A stretch of DNA of 64,000 nucleotides from Megachile rotundata (taxonomy: Eukaryota; Arthropoda; Insecta; Hymenoptera; Megachilidae): positions 4,030,001 to 4,094,000 of the forward strand of contig NC_134991.1 of the NCBI RefSeq assembly GCF_050947335.1, read 5' to 3'. The notes beneath the pieces were generated by a model that did not search any database, was not told the DNA's origin, and was given only the letters and a program-made list of their open reading frames with translations. The position numbers and the translations under genes are program-made. Below, one piece after another: positions 45,401 through 56,330 of this stretch. Position 1 is the first letter of the stretch, and each line of letters begins with the position of its first letter.

Positions 45401-48400
45401 ATGTAAGCGTCAGGGGTTAAAACAGAAAGAAAATTGAAATGTTATATCAATTTTTTATTCAGCAATACTTAACTACGCAAATTATAATTGAACTTCAAAC
45501 TGAAGCGTACTAAAAATTAGAATATTTGTCACTGAAGCGTAAATCCGTCGTACATGGGAAATGATATTGAAGGGCAACGAATTAATTTATTTATGTTATA
45601 TGTATGAATGTCTATGAATAATAACATTTTGATGAATTTTCACATTGCTGATAGATGAAATGAAAACCAAATAGAAATTTTATAATTTATAATCACACCC
45701 TCCTTGCGAAAAATTAATTCATTTCATATGTATGATATATTTTATGTTCATTGCCAATAAATTAACAGCACTAATAAATTAGATTTATAATTTCAAGAAT
45801 GAAGACATTTATCAAATTCGTGAAACTTATGGTATTTTAGGTTACGAATTCTACTCAGCAAAACTTGTAAGCAAGTTACTATTAAGTATGTATAATTCCA
45901 AAATTTAAGTGCACTGGCATTCAACAACAAGGTGTTAGACATCAATGAGGATTTTCGATGAATTATAAATTTTGTAAATTTTGGGATTTGGTGGTTAAAA
46001 ACCTAAAATTATGGGAACGGGGAGATTTTACAATTTAATAAATTGGTAATTCAAAAATTTCGAAAACTACTGGCTTTCAAAGTTAATCTAATAATTTAGA
46101 GATTGGGGTTTTAAGAATTAGAAAATTTGAGAATTTAGAAATTTACAAATTTTGAAACACTGAGGCAATGTGAAAATGTGGTAATTTCAGTATTTTTCAA
46201 TCTCAAGTTACAAAAATCTGAAAATTTTGGAATTTAAGAATTTGACAATTTGGAAATTTAAATATATATATACATAAAAATTTACAGGTTTTCAAAGTAC
46301 ATATTTTCCAATTTGTAAGTTTAAAAATTAAAAAATTTCAAACATTAAAGTCACTGTCTTTCTAATGAAGAGAAAAATTAAGTCGATCTATCCAATCCTT
46401 TCTTTGCAAATCCTTGAAAAATCTCTACTATCTGTACGACAAAAGTTGCTATGCATGCTCTTTAATGTTACATTTTTAAATTCTTTACAACAAGTACACG
46501 CGTGTGAACAAAATCCAATAAAAGCAGCAAACATAAGGCGAGACGTTCGATTCCATGGGTCATCAATTTAACCCGAAACGCAGGGTCGGTACCTCTTCAA
46601 GCTCAGCAAGGGGCTGATTATAATATTACCGCAAATTACCGGCAAAAACTGCGACGAATTCGGAGCACACGGTGACCTTTTATAACCCTTTAGGCCGTAA
46701 TGAAAGTAGTCGCGTAATAACGATCGTCACAACCCTATCACCTCCTTTCTTCTTCAATCGCTTTCTCCGTATTTCCCTTTTCGGATAAGTGTCGAATACT
46801 TTGGAGCCACTTCGTACAGTCAACAGCAAATTCCCTACGGAAAATGTGATAACGAAAGGGAAAGAGGTATGGCGTTCATTGATATTTAGAGATTACTGAC
46901 GATTTGAAACTTTGATATGGGTAAGGAATTAGGAGATCTACATTAGGAGATCCAGTTATTCTGGTAATCTAAGAATTTAGTAATCCAGGGATTCGAGAAT
47001 GTGAAAATTGGAGGATTTATAGTTTCGTGAGTTCAAGAATTTGGGAATGTGGGAATTTGAAAATATAGGGATTTGGGAAGGTAGACATTTGGAAATTCAG
47101 AGATTTAGGAGTCTATAGAATTAGGATTCCAAACGTTTTTTGATCTAGGAATTTAGGAATCTAGGAGATCGAGTATTTTAGGATTTGGGAATGCAGTAAC
47201 TTTAGGGAGTCAAAAATTTGGAAGTCTAAGGAACTCAGAAGTGAAGGAATCAAATATCTAGAGACTGTGTACTTTTAGAACTTGCCGATTCAGAAATTCC
47301 CTAATCTAGAAATGTAGTGATCTAAGGATATAGGGAATTTGATACGTAGAAATATAGGAATATGGGATTATGAAATGTAGGAATGTGAGAATTTGAAGAA
47401 TTTAAGAAATTAAAAATTTCAAAATTTTTAGTCATTTCTAACGAAAATTAAAAAATTTGTAAATGCAAAAATTTAGTAATGTGGAAATCTGAGTACTAGA
47501 GAATCAGATGTTTGAAAAATTAGGATCAAGAAAAGTGTTTGGAGATTTGGAAAATTTGAGACTTCATAAATTTGAAAATTTAAACATTTGAGACATTGAA
47601 AACTTGAAAATGCAGAAATTATGAAACATGAAAATTTGCGAATTTAAAAATTGTGAAGTTTATATACGTGATTTTATACTAAAGGCTACATTGTACTCGA
47701 GTGTACCTCTTTACCTCATCGTGAATTAAGTGGCCAATCGCAGATCACGCGATAATTTTGTTTGACCTTCGCAAGCCTCTGAAGAGGATCGTTCACACAA
47801 ATGCGATGCGATTTACACGGAGAAAAGAAAATTGCATATTTTGTTACCCCTGTAAGAAAGTGTATTTATCGATATTTCGGGGATAATGATACTTTCTTTT
47901 TAATGAAAGTGATTTAGTAAAACGAAATCGAACATTTAGTAACATTTATTTAATAACATCTTGGGAATTAAAAATTAGGGAAATATAATCAAATAACTTT
48001 AAATTTGACTAATATTATGTACATAAAACATACCAGTTTTTACATGGTAGAATAATCTTATTATTAGATATAGAAGAATACGATCGTTTAAAAATAGTCT
48101 TTCATTAATTTATAAGGATTTTTAATAAAGCATTGTTTATCAGATGTTGGTCCTTCTTATATTTCTAAATAAATCCATTTTCCAATGCAAAATTGAAAAT
48201 ATACAGAATAATTATTAATCAAAAATACGTTTAGTATTATGTTGCATTTAATCACAAATTAACCACAAATTTCAACTCAGTTTTAACAAATTATAACATG
48301 AAGTTACATATTTTATTTTTATAAAACTTATTACTTTACAAGTACGGTGTATTTAATCCATTTGTGAACCCTAAACAAGGATTTAAATATAATATATGTA

Positions 48401-51400
48401 TATTATTTTATCACATGCAATAACATTATATTAGATAACATGTGTATAACGTGTGTATTTTTACATTCTAGTTTTTAAAATTATTTTTTGTTTCAATGAT
48501 GCCTAAAAATTTGATATATCTTTAGAACCCATGCGGTAAAAATATCTTTTGATCCTTAAAATTTGGCTGTTAATGAGTTAATAACATATCTTCTTAAATT
48601 TTGTATTGTATCTATTAAATGACACCTTAACATCAGAATAATCACTGGAATATTTTTAATTTCTATGTTATACGATTTTAGCTAGCAGATTGCATTATTT
48701 GTCACGTTTAATTATTGCGATGCATTAATCTACGAATTTTCTGCAGGATCATATCCTTTGAAAAGCGAATCATTTGTACATATTCTTACTAAAAATACGA
48801 TCTTTGAATAAATTAAACTGATAAATTAGAAACAAATAGAAAAATAGCACATACATTCAAAGAGAACGAACCGGGATATGTAATAAACGTAGAATAATGT
48901 AAGATTCTTCGTTTTGGAGATGCAGACAGAGCAAGGCTTATTCCACGTTCCTATCTATCACAGGGTCATCTCGCTTTTACATACGAAGAAACATACATCT
49001 TGCAGAAGACAGGAATATTCTTGGAACACGTCAGCATCTAATGTGGATCTAGAACGAGCTTCCCGCAGAGCAGCAACATAGTAAGCTTGGAAAATAAGCC
49101 GATCCTCAAAGAGATTAGCGCAGTCTTATGACCTTCTTGATGTACTGTATCGACTTTCGCCGACGGTTAAATATCGACTAATACATCTTTTCGTTACCTT
49201 CATATCAAACCTCTGACGTCTAATTAATATCTGTTAAATTAATATCTAGTTAATATCTCATATGATCATTAGAAATAATTACTCGTAGGATGTACACATG
49301 ATACTTCATAGTAAAGCTAATGGTATTGTATTTAACAAGTATTATTTATTTACGGGGAAAATCTTTGTATCGAAAGAAATATAATATAAAGGAAAATTAA
49401 ACATGTTCTAGTTTTAAAATCGCTCAAGAAGACACGAATTACAGTTTAAGTAAATATAATGTGTAAACGTATGTATATATTTCTGCTCTATATTTTTTCT
49501 AACAATTTGATTATTATTAGTCAATTTAAATGACAAAGATTTAACTTTAGTAATTAACTTGTATTATTAGTTATTTTAAGAATTTGATTTAATAGCAATG
49601 CTTTACTATTAACACTAGTTATGGCCATGGATAATTATAAAAATTTGCCATCTACATCAACTCATCACTAACATTTTATAAGCATAAAAGTAACTTCTTT
49701 TAATTTCTGTATAATAATTTTAACCAATATCTTACTATGTTTAACTAAAATTTTGTTTATGTTTTCCTGAAATAGTATTAATTTTTACTAAATATATGCT
49801 GTTGTTTTGAATATCAACAGACTATAATGTATAAATACATTCAAATTACTGCTATAACTAAATCTCACAAAGTGACACCGGTTTTGGTTAAACCGAATGT
49901 ATTAAACAATATTGTACATTTGAGTACTTTACTAGCGACATCTCTTATAAACACATTATTACCAGCTACCTAATTTATTATTATGAAAAGTGTTATATTT
50001 TCTCGAAAGTACAATAACAATTTAATACAACGCAAAAAATTTCAAAGGGTTAAAATAAAAATACTAAAATACATCGTTAAAAAAGTTAAAAATTACTTCC
50101 GATACATCATTTCAATAAAACGTTTACATCAACAGAATTCGTGCGTACCGACAACTAATGTAAACAAGAAACGAAGTTACAATATATTATAGAAAGGAAG
50201 ATTCCACGATATATCGACTAGTATTTATTTTACGACAATTATTACGTCTGTCCCAGGTTTCTGCAGCATTACGGAAAAAGGAGAAAGAAATTGAACCTCA
50301 AAGGGTCAAATACGTTTTACAGCGGAGTGTGGACAGCCGCATGCAAATGTGGTTTTCGTCTATACCCGGAGGATATGAGCACGAAATAAGAAAGGTATTG
50401 CATGCCACTCCTTGGTAAACGTTAAGGTTGGTTTTCAGGCTACTAGAGTAGTCGCGAAGTACAACCCGAAGCGACGTGGTTAATGTGGCAATATGATATA
50501 TAAGCAAGAGGTATGTCGGCTCAAATAGCCCCTGGTAAAAGGGACTGCCTTGGCTCTTCTTTCGTGTTCCTGAGGACTTCTAGTAAGAGCGTAAAGCACG
50601 CTGGAAATATATGTAAGGAGCCGTTGAAAACGGGGAAGGACTTTAACGTCCAGTCACGCGTGTACATAAACACGAAAATATCGCCAGTACATACACGCAG
50701 CGTGACGACTTTTCGGCCAACCGATTACTGCCGTCTTAAATCAATCGAACGATCGAACTCTGAACGTCTTCGTATTGCTCGCTCTACAGGATGGTTCAAT
50801 AATTTTAATCCTTTGAATAATTATCCGCGTTTCTTCTACGTTATTGTTCTACAGAAATCTAGCGTTAACCGAAATTTTGGAAGAAATTCATATTTTTAAT
50901 TAATTTGGTTACATAGATCTGAAAGTTACTAATTTGGGAATTTGGAAACATGAACATTTTTTATTTTTATATTTCTATACTTATACGTTTCTAACTGTTA
51001 AACTTTAATAACTCTACAATTTCTGGATTTCTAAACTTTTAAATTGCTAGATTGTCAAATTATAAAACCTAACTTTCTAAGCTAAAAATTTCTAATTTAA
51101 AAATTTAATTTCTAAATTTCTGAATTCTTAAGTTGAAAATAAAGTTAAAAATTTCGTTGATAAGGAAACAAAATTATTTCAGTTTTTAAATGTCTACTAG
51201 TACAGTTTCCATTGAACATACATAAAAATTAATTGTAACAATTAAAATAAAGACAGACTATAAAAAAATGTTTTAACTTTAATTATTAACAGTATATTGT
51301 AGGAAAAAACAAAATTATGCTTTCAAACATTGAAATATTTAAAAAAGGAAATTGATAAATATAAAATAATAATAAAAGAGAAATCAATGATAAGTAACGA

Positions 51401-53776
51401 TATTCTTTGTATTCACCTTTTACATAATAGTTATACATTATAAGAGTAACACAAAATACAATAAAACAAAAGAATCATAATGTTAATGTTAAAATATATT
51501 ATAATGTATTTAATTACCAAAAACAACTGTACACTACAAATTACTCTATTAAATTAAGTCGAGAGGTACAATAAAGTAAAGTAACTAACGATACTTTAAG
51601 ACATTATCCAATAATAATGAGGGAGTATGTTGCAATTGCAATTAAGAGTTTCCTCTTTTATAGCGTAGCGTGTCAATAGGATATTGGACGTTGGATGAAA
51701 GGTACTGATAAATGCTAATTGACGGTCAATGAATGGCCGGTACAGTGGCATCTTCACTTTGGAATGCCTTTCAACATATTTCTCAGGCATTTCTCTTTCT
51801 CTCTGTCTCTGAATTATACTCCTCCGATTCTAGAGTTTCTCACGAACAGTTCTAAATACTATAGAAACAACATTAATTTTGCTGTTAAGATTCGTTAATT
51901 TTTTAATTCGACGCGTGAAATATAAAATAATTTGATAAAACATTTTCAGAATTGATATACAGGGTGTTAGGTACGTCGCGTCGATAGAAAGTTTGCAAGA
52001 GATGAGAGAAGAGGTCATTTGGAACATATTTTTGTAAGAGGCAAACGAAAAATAAAAGGATTTAACTATTCACCCTTTGCAATCCTATGTTGGGTGTGAT
52101 TCGGCATCACATGTCTCTTGGATGTCATAAATAATTCAGATAAATAGATTGGTTGAATATGTATATTATCATTTATTTCTTACTTGTAATAAAAGAAAAA
52201 TGTAGTTGTCTCCGCCCTGTTGTAATACATTTCATTGGGAACCCGTTTCTTGATCTATTTAGTAAATTAAAGAGTCAAGTGATGAATGAAATTGAGGAAC
52301 GCAAAGGGTTTAAATAATTCCAGGATTTAATAATTTTCAAAATATATGGGTAATTGGCGAAATCACAGTAAAGAAATAATGACTTATTTATAACAACTAT
52401 AACAACTGTAAATTTAAGAATTTTGGAATTTTAGAATTTGGAAACTTGGAAATTCGGTTAGGTTAGGTTAATTTAAAAATTAACCTAATTTAACCTATTA
52501 ACCGGTAATTTAAAAATTTGCGAATATAAAGATTTAAAATTTTAGAAGGTTAAGAATTTCTAAACTTGACAATTTTTTTATCTGAAATTGTAAACTTTTA
52601 AATATGAGAATTTGAAAATATAAAAAATCTGAAATCTGCTGTTAAAAAATTAGAAAACTGTAATATTTAGGAATATATTTATTCCACTCAGGTTGTAAAA
52701 ACAAGAGAAGTATGTAAGACAAACGAATGATTACATGAATGAATAAAGCATAGAGAATAGGATGAATGACTACCTGAATGAACCAAACTGATACGAATCA
52801 AGAATGTGAATACAGCAATTTTACGTAGAAATGTACAAGTGAAAGTAAAAGTAGAGTCTGAATGAAAGCGATAGTAAACGATACAAGGTTAACATTATCT
52901 GTCTTAATTGATATTTCATAGAAAGTAACTCTCTTTTTAAATATGATATAAAATTCGAAAATACATTTGTTCTATTAATTCCCCTATGTGTTGAAATAAA
53001 AACAGATTTTCGACTTTATGAATTGTATACACACGTACACAAATCAATATTTTAACTTTGATACACTAATTTGAATTAAATTAATATAAAATATACTCAT
53101 TGGTAAAATATTACTCTTTCTATAAAAACAAGAAAATTGAGGTTGTATTGAGTGTAAAAGTATCGTCAATTGTAATAAACATTTGAATAGTGTATAATTA
53201 GAATACTTTACTTATACTTATTTAGAATATTTATTTAGAATACTTCTATGAATTTGAAATAATGTTTCAGTACATAGACATCAGCTAATAGGTACAAATT
53301 CAGAAGATATATTTCATAAATTGAAAAAAAAATGTAAAAATTTCTTGAACAAATTATTACTGCAGATTAATTCTATAATATATTTCTAATATATTATTAT
53401 TTTTAGTATAACTAATTAACAAAGAATCTATCTCAACAAACACAAATTTATCTAGAATATAATTCTTACATTCTAAAAATGAAGAACATAATATTCTCTA
53501 TTTGCAAATATAGAATGTATTCAAATAATTATCTCAGAATTTATCTCAACCCTTAACGAATCACACTTCATCAGAATAACATACCAGGCAGTATGTTTAA
53601 ATGCAGCATATCAGAATGAAGATATTATGTACTTTTATACACATTGCTTATAACGTAAATTTCAATCGTCTTGTATTGATTAAAGTAATTATACAAATTA
53701 TACAAATATGTATGATGATAATGCAGACTCACCTTCGCCGCAAGCTGATATAAAATTATCCATCGTTTTAAAGAAT
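38676..53776 (-). CDS. DUSP11/PIR1-like RNA 5'-phosphatase, four 3' exons (partial)
   Basis: Exons 53733-53776, 44149-44209, 43918-43964 and 38676-39454 have consensus GT/AG ends, and their phases join without a stop. The product reads FFKTMDNFISACGEEDLVG, then the phosphatase loop HCTHGVNRSGYLICRY (catalytic Cys, loop Arg), LVQQLGWKVDDCLKAFEE and ARGYPIEREIYISALKR. HCTHGxNRxGYLICRY is shared by DUSP11/PIR1 and the triphosphatase domain of capping enzyme; ARGxxIEREIY favours DUSP11, and no guanylyltransferase domain follows. The family removes gamma and beta phosphates from RNA 5' ends in the nucleus. The tail is Pro/Gly-rich (about 125 residues), then basic. N-terminal exons (with the WxDY and general acid region) were not found. 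The introns are about 9.5, 0.18 and 4.5 kb. Confidence 0.8.
39455..41927. other. Intron sequence, AT-rich
   Basis: This is part of the intron between the last two coding exons. Nothing else recognised before the Ginger-like element. Confidence 0.45.
41932..42849 (+). mobile_element. Ginger-like DNA transposon, internally deleted
   Basis: The ends are TGTTACCGTGAAAGACCGAA...TTCGGTCTTTCACGGTAACA, with a 4-bp target duplication AATA at 41928-41931 and 42850-42853. TGT...ACA ends, a 4-bp duplication and an integrase-type protein are the Ginger hallmarks. Subterminal regions carry five GTCGAC-centred motifs, including a perfect 20-bp palindrome GGTGAATGTCGACATTCACC (42806-42825). The 918 bp retain only the N-terminal part of the transposase; the catalytic core is gone. 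The element sits in an intron of the DUSP11-like gene, opposite in direction. Confidence 0.8.
42248..42601 (+). CDS. N-terminal remnant of a Ginger-type integrase/transposase (KRBA2-like)
   Basis: 117 codons are intact from ATG to TAA. The first half is a helical region with FSQEKYSKILSEM and a DYRRLKRFDVLKID segment. The C-terminal part YVTNEKLFSILYETHARIGH then GGRTRM is the start of an integrase H2C2 zinc-binding domain, with the two His but not the following Cys pair. Proteins annotated in insects as KRAB-A domain-containing 2-like have this layout and are domesticated or mobile Ginger transposases. The DDE catalytic domain is absent and the frame ends just past the domain start, so no transposase activity is expected. 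A truncated DNA-binding product is conceivable. Confidence 0.65.
   Translation: MNTAANRDHFLEKLNALIAGKREDNCFYFSQEKYSKILSEMVSAKTKCNTPLDYRRLKRFDVLKIDDEKKLIVPLKSGETNIQYYVTNEKLFSILYETHARIGHGGRTRMLRMYYVF
42850..43917. other. Intron sequence
   Basis: AT-rich sequence. The only structured element is the CGATA repeat at 43598-43648. Confidence 0.4.
43598..43648. promoter_or_regulatory. Tandem ATCGATTATCGATATATT repeat with DRE/BEAF-type sites
   Basis: Two and a half copies of an 18-bp unit give three TATCGATA octamers and multiple CGATA motifs within 51 bp. In Drosophila, TATCGATA is the DREF site and clustered CGATA the BEAF-32 insulator site. It lies in the intron about 270 bp downstream of the 47-bp exon in transcript sense. 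Function is inferred from motif only. Confidence 0.4.
43918..43964 (-). CDS. DUSP11-like gene, 47-bp internal exon
   Basis: Minus-strand acceptor TTTATTGCAG and donor GTAGGTG bound 47 bp that encode YLVQQLGWKVDDCLK. Both split codons (R and A) are completed by the neighbouring exons. Confidence 0.75.
44149..44209 (-). CDS. DUSP11-like gene, 61-bp exon with the phosphatase signature
   Basis: Minus-strand acceptor TTTGTTTCAG and donor GTTAGTAC bound 61 bp that encode DLVGVHCTHGVNRSGYLIC. HCTHGVNR is the phosphate-binding loop, with the catalytic Cys and the invariant Arg. Entry and exit phases fit the flanking exons. Confidence 0.85.
44210..45096. other. Intron sequence with a short shared motif
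   Basis: AACCCTTAACAATCACACTT and CATCAGACTAACATA (44863-44902) recur with small changes at 53549-53585. TTAACCCCTTGCCTTATG at about 44797 resembles the ends of the next fold-back element. These may be piggyBac-like MITE pieces. Confidence 0.35.
45097..45585. mobile_element. TTAA-bounded fold-back element
   Basis: The left arm 45097-45280 and right arm 45417-45585 are inverted copies, sharing AACATTTCAATTTTCTTT, TACGCTTCARTTTGRAGTTC and TAGTCAACGA/TAGTTAAGTA text. Both outer edges begin TTAA. The loop (45281-45416) contains two more GGGTTAA ends (about 45355 and 45417), suggesting nested TTAA-type insertions. There is no coding capacity. piggyBac relationship is inferred from the TTAA. Confidence 0.6.
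45586..45950. other. Intron sequence, nothing recognised
   Basis: AT-rich sequence between the fold-back element and octamer array 6. Confidence 0.4.
45955..46345. repeat. Octamer-period array 6 (purine strand up)
   Basis: This is an 8-bp register of TTAGAAAT/AATTTGGA-like units over about 48 units. Confidence 0.75.
46346..46929. other. GC-richer unique island between two octamer arrays
   Basis: 46540-46870 is unique sequence of higher GC with no ORF of note. It sits exactly between arrays 6 and 7, within a long intron of the DUSP11-like gene. Confidence 0.35.
46930..47660. repeat. Octamer-period array 7 (purine strand up)
   Basis: This is an 8-bp register of GGAATTTA/GGAATCTA/AGAATTTG-like units over about 90 units, one of the longest arrays. 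Sequence drifts gradually along the block while the phase holds. Confidence 0.8.
47661..50915. other. Intron sequence with GC-richer patches
   Basis: Patches at about 48880-49200 and 50190-50880 are GC-richer. The 128-codon ORF at 50513-50899 has no recognisable domain, splice context or repeat. It is left uncalled. The rest is AT-rich. Confidence 0.35.
50920..51140. repeat. Octamer-period array 8 (pyrimidine strand up)
   Basis: This is an 8-bp register of TTTCTAAA/ATTTCTGA-like units over about 27 units, starting next to the GC-richer patch that ends near 50880. Confidence 0.65.
51141..52400. other. Intron sequence with a CAGGGTG terminus and a weak TTAA element
   Basis: TATACAGGGTGTTAGGTACG at 51955-51974 resembles the ends at 11735 and 29738, but no partner end was found. 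At about 52064-52317, TTTAACTATTCACCCTTTGC and the inverted GCAAAGGGTTTAAA could bound a small TTAA-type MITE. The rest is AT-rich. Confidence 0.3.
52405..52680. repeat. Octamer-period array 9, interrupted by TTAGG motifs
   Basis: An 8-bp register of TAGAATTT/GGAAACTT-like units occupies 52405-52455 and 52505-52680. It is split by GGTTAGGTTAGGTTAA and, in inverse, TTAACCTAATTTAACC (52456-52503), which form a hairpin. Confidence 0.6.
52681..53732. other. Intron sequence
   Basis: AT-rich sequence. It includes the 53549-53585 copy of the motif at 44863-44902. Confidence 0.4.
53733..53776 (-). CDS. DUSP11-like gene, 44-bp exon before the signature
   Basis: Minus-strand acceptor TTTTTCCTTGCAG and donor GTGAGT bound 44 bp that encode FFKTMDNFISACGE, the helix just before the VGVHC strand in this family. 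The final G joins AG of the next exon to make Glu. Two bases of its first codon must come from an upstream exon that I could not locate. Confidence 0.7.
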
Positions 53777-54285
53777 CTGCAAGGAAAAAGAACACATGTT
53801 TACTTTTGATAAAAATCTGATTACTCGAAAAAATAGTGACAAGGCCGGTATAAAAATTTTTGAACAAATTTTTTCCAATGGTTAATAGTCAATAACACAG
53901 TTTTCTTCATGTTTTATTCAAATAATTTCTATAATCATTTTTTAGATTAGCCATTGCAGACTTATATAATCTTGGTTATAAAAACATAACATTTTCTAAG
54001 AACGTGAGTCGCATTATGTCGATTTCACATACGCAGACAATTTTCCCAAATATTTTATGTAAAAAAATGATTAAATAGAAATTGGGGGAATAAGCATTTA
54101 TTAAACTTTTTTAAACTTGAGATATCTCATTAATTGTTGGTTTTGTTAACAATATAGTCGAATATTTGTTAACTATATTATTGATATTAAACATTGTTTT
54201 AAACTTGTTTCATTGTTTCATCTTTCTAACATTTTCTTTGTATGATCTCTTCGTCGCTATAATTAACCAAGCACACCTTAAAAAA
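53777..54285. other. No exon recognised
   Basis: AT-rich sequence upstream of the 44-bp exon. No candidate for the missing N-terminal exons. Confidence 0.35.
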
Positions 54286-54289
54286 TAGT

Positions 54290-54870
54290 AATATTTGATA
54301 ATTTTTTAATCTGAATATTTGCGAATTTGCAAGTTTGACAAGTTAAAATTCCTACATTTCAATACTTCTGCATTTATATCTTTCAAAATTCAAAAATTTA
54401 AAAACTTCGATTTTTAAATTTTGAAATTGACAACTTTCTAAATTCTAACATATAAAAGTTCCAAGATTTCCAAGTTTCTAACCTGCTAAATTATCAAATT
54501 TTTAAATTCCTACATTTCTACATTTCAAAACATTTAAATTTTCAAATTTTCAAATTATAAAAGTTAACAATTCTTATGTTTATAAATTTGAGAATTTAAA
54601 AGATTAGAAATTTGGTATTAGTGTTTCTAAATTTATAACTTTTTCAATTTTTCAGTTAAACCATTTCTCAATTATTAAATTATTTAATTTCTTAAATTCT
54701 CTACTTCTCTACTGTTCCACTTCTTTATTTCTAAATTCCAAAATTGCTGAATTATAAATCTAATTGTAAATTATTAAATTTCTAGATTCGTGAATTTATA
54801 CATTTCTATATTTCTAAATTTCTAAATTCGTATATTTCCAACTTTTCCAATTGCCAAATTAGCAAATTAA
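54290..54870. repeat. Octamer-period array 10 (pyrimidine strand up)
   Basis: This is an 8-bp register of TAAATTTT/TACATTTC-like units over about 70 units. It ends at a GC-richer unique island (54890-55130). Confidence 0.8.
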
Positions 54871-56111
54871 AAACTTTCGCGTATCCCTGACACCTCGTCA
54901 CTGTACATAGCAGTGGCCGGTAAGCCCTTTCACACATGTATTATGATCCTCGTAATTATGATTGATTATCCATCATAAATCGTGACATAGTATGAGCAAA
55001 GATAGATACTTCTCATGCATAAAGTGTTTAATAACAGTACAAAGAAAAGGGTGAAGCGGCATCTTTCCCTTTACTTTCACGTTATTGATAATTTCGCAGG
55101 TAACCGCAGACAGCGATCGAATTTCCATAGAACCGATAAAAAAAATAATCAGCTAAATAAATATTCAAATATGGTAACCGGTCTGGAGAGGTGACAGTGT
55201 AATAACTGCGTAATAGGCATGCAGCGGGTCCGTAGAAAACGAAGGAATATGGTAATGAAGCTTAAGAACGTGAATCGCAGTCAGGAAAGCATTAAGATAT
55301 GGAAAAATTGATTGTAGTTTGAATCGTTGAAATGCTTCGTACTTACACGCATCTTTCAAATCTACATATGTGAAATTAAATTTATAACTATTGAAAAGTA
55401 TTTTCATTATGGAAAATTCAACAGATACGAAACTTGTCTTAAATTACTCAAAATTCTATTTCATGTCTAGATAATCTTTTAGTTAAAATTGATTAATGTA
55501 ATTAATTAGGATAAATAATTTATATTTTAAGATAATTTTTATTTATTTGCTATTTGTGAATAAACAAAATAGTAGCACTGTGTGATCAATGGAAAATTTA
55601 CATAACTATAGTTCTTCACTAACGGAGTCATAGATCTCCTGGAAATTCAACTTACTTTTAGAATAACTAAAAATAATAAACCACTATTATATTATATTGT
55701 TAATGGTGCAACTGTAAGAGTGAAGTTTACCCCTACACTTGTACATTTGTATTATTAAAATCTCAATAGAATTATTTTTTAAATTTGTAGCAAGTAATTT
55801 TAGTATCGTAAAAATTAAGTATCTAACATAAAATTTTATTCATATATTTCATGTGAGATACTGAAACGAGAAATATGTGGATTTTTTAATACACTTATTT
55901 GTATTTTCATTTTGTATTCAATTTATGAGCAGATTTGCTATAATATTAATTTTGACATAACCCAATTAGGGTTAACTAAAGGAAATACCTAAGCAAGGAA
56001 TACCGAACCTAAAAAAAATTTTAAAAGTTTCTAAAAGGAATCATAAAAAGGTATATAAAATCAAATAAAAGAATATCAATTGTATTTTACAATTTTATTT
56101 CCCTGATCCAA
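54871..56111. other. Unique island then AT-rich sequence
   Basis: A strong minus-strand donor-like GTAAGTAC occurs at about 55333. The frame upstream of it neither resembles DUSP11 nor fits the required phase, so no exon is called. Confidence 0.3.
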
Positions 56112-56187
56112 CAGGACGAAAGTAACATTAATCAAAATAGTTTTTACAGTTTTTTCCGTCGCCACGGTATATGTTACTTTCGTCCTG
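56112..56187. repeat. 76-bp inverted-repeat unit with 17-bp perfect arms
   Basis: CAGGACGAAAGTAACAT (56112-56128) and its exact reverse complement (56171-56187) flank a 42-nt loop. It could be a very small MITE or an RNA hairpin. No target duplication is evident. Confidence 0.7.
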
Positions 56188-56330
56188 AATGACATTTTCC
56201 AAATCAGAAGTTATAACCTACAAACTATACATGATTCATTGAAATTAACAGTAGGAACTTATAAGAATATATCTAAAAACGTTGTAACAAGTAATTGATT
56301 TAATATGCATAGTTTAATTTTGATTATTAA

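Noticed and set aside
50513..50899. 128-codon plus-strand ORF
   Set aside because: No domain, repeat or splice evidence; it lies in an intron of a minus-strand gene.
55333..55400. Missing N-terminal DUSP11 exon ending at a GTAAGT donor
   Set aside because: The required phase gives stop codons and the sequence does not resemble the family.
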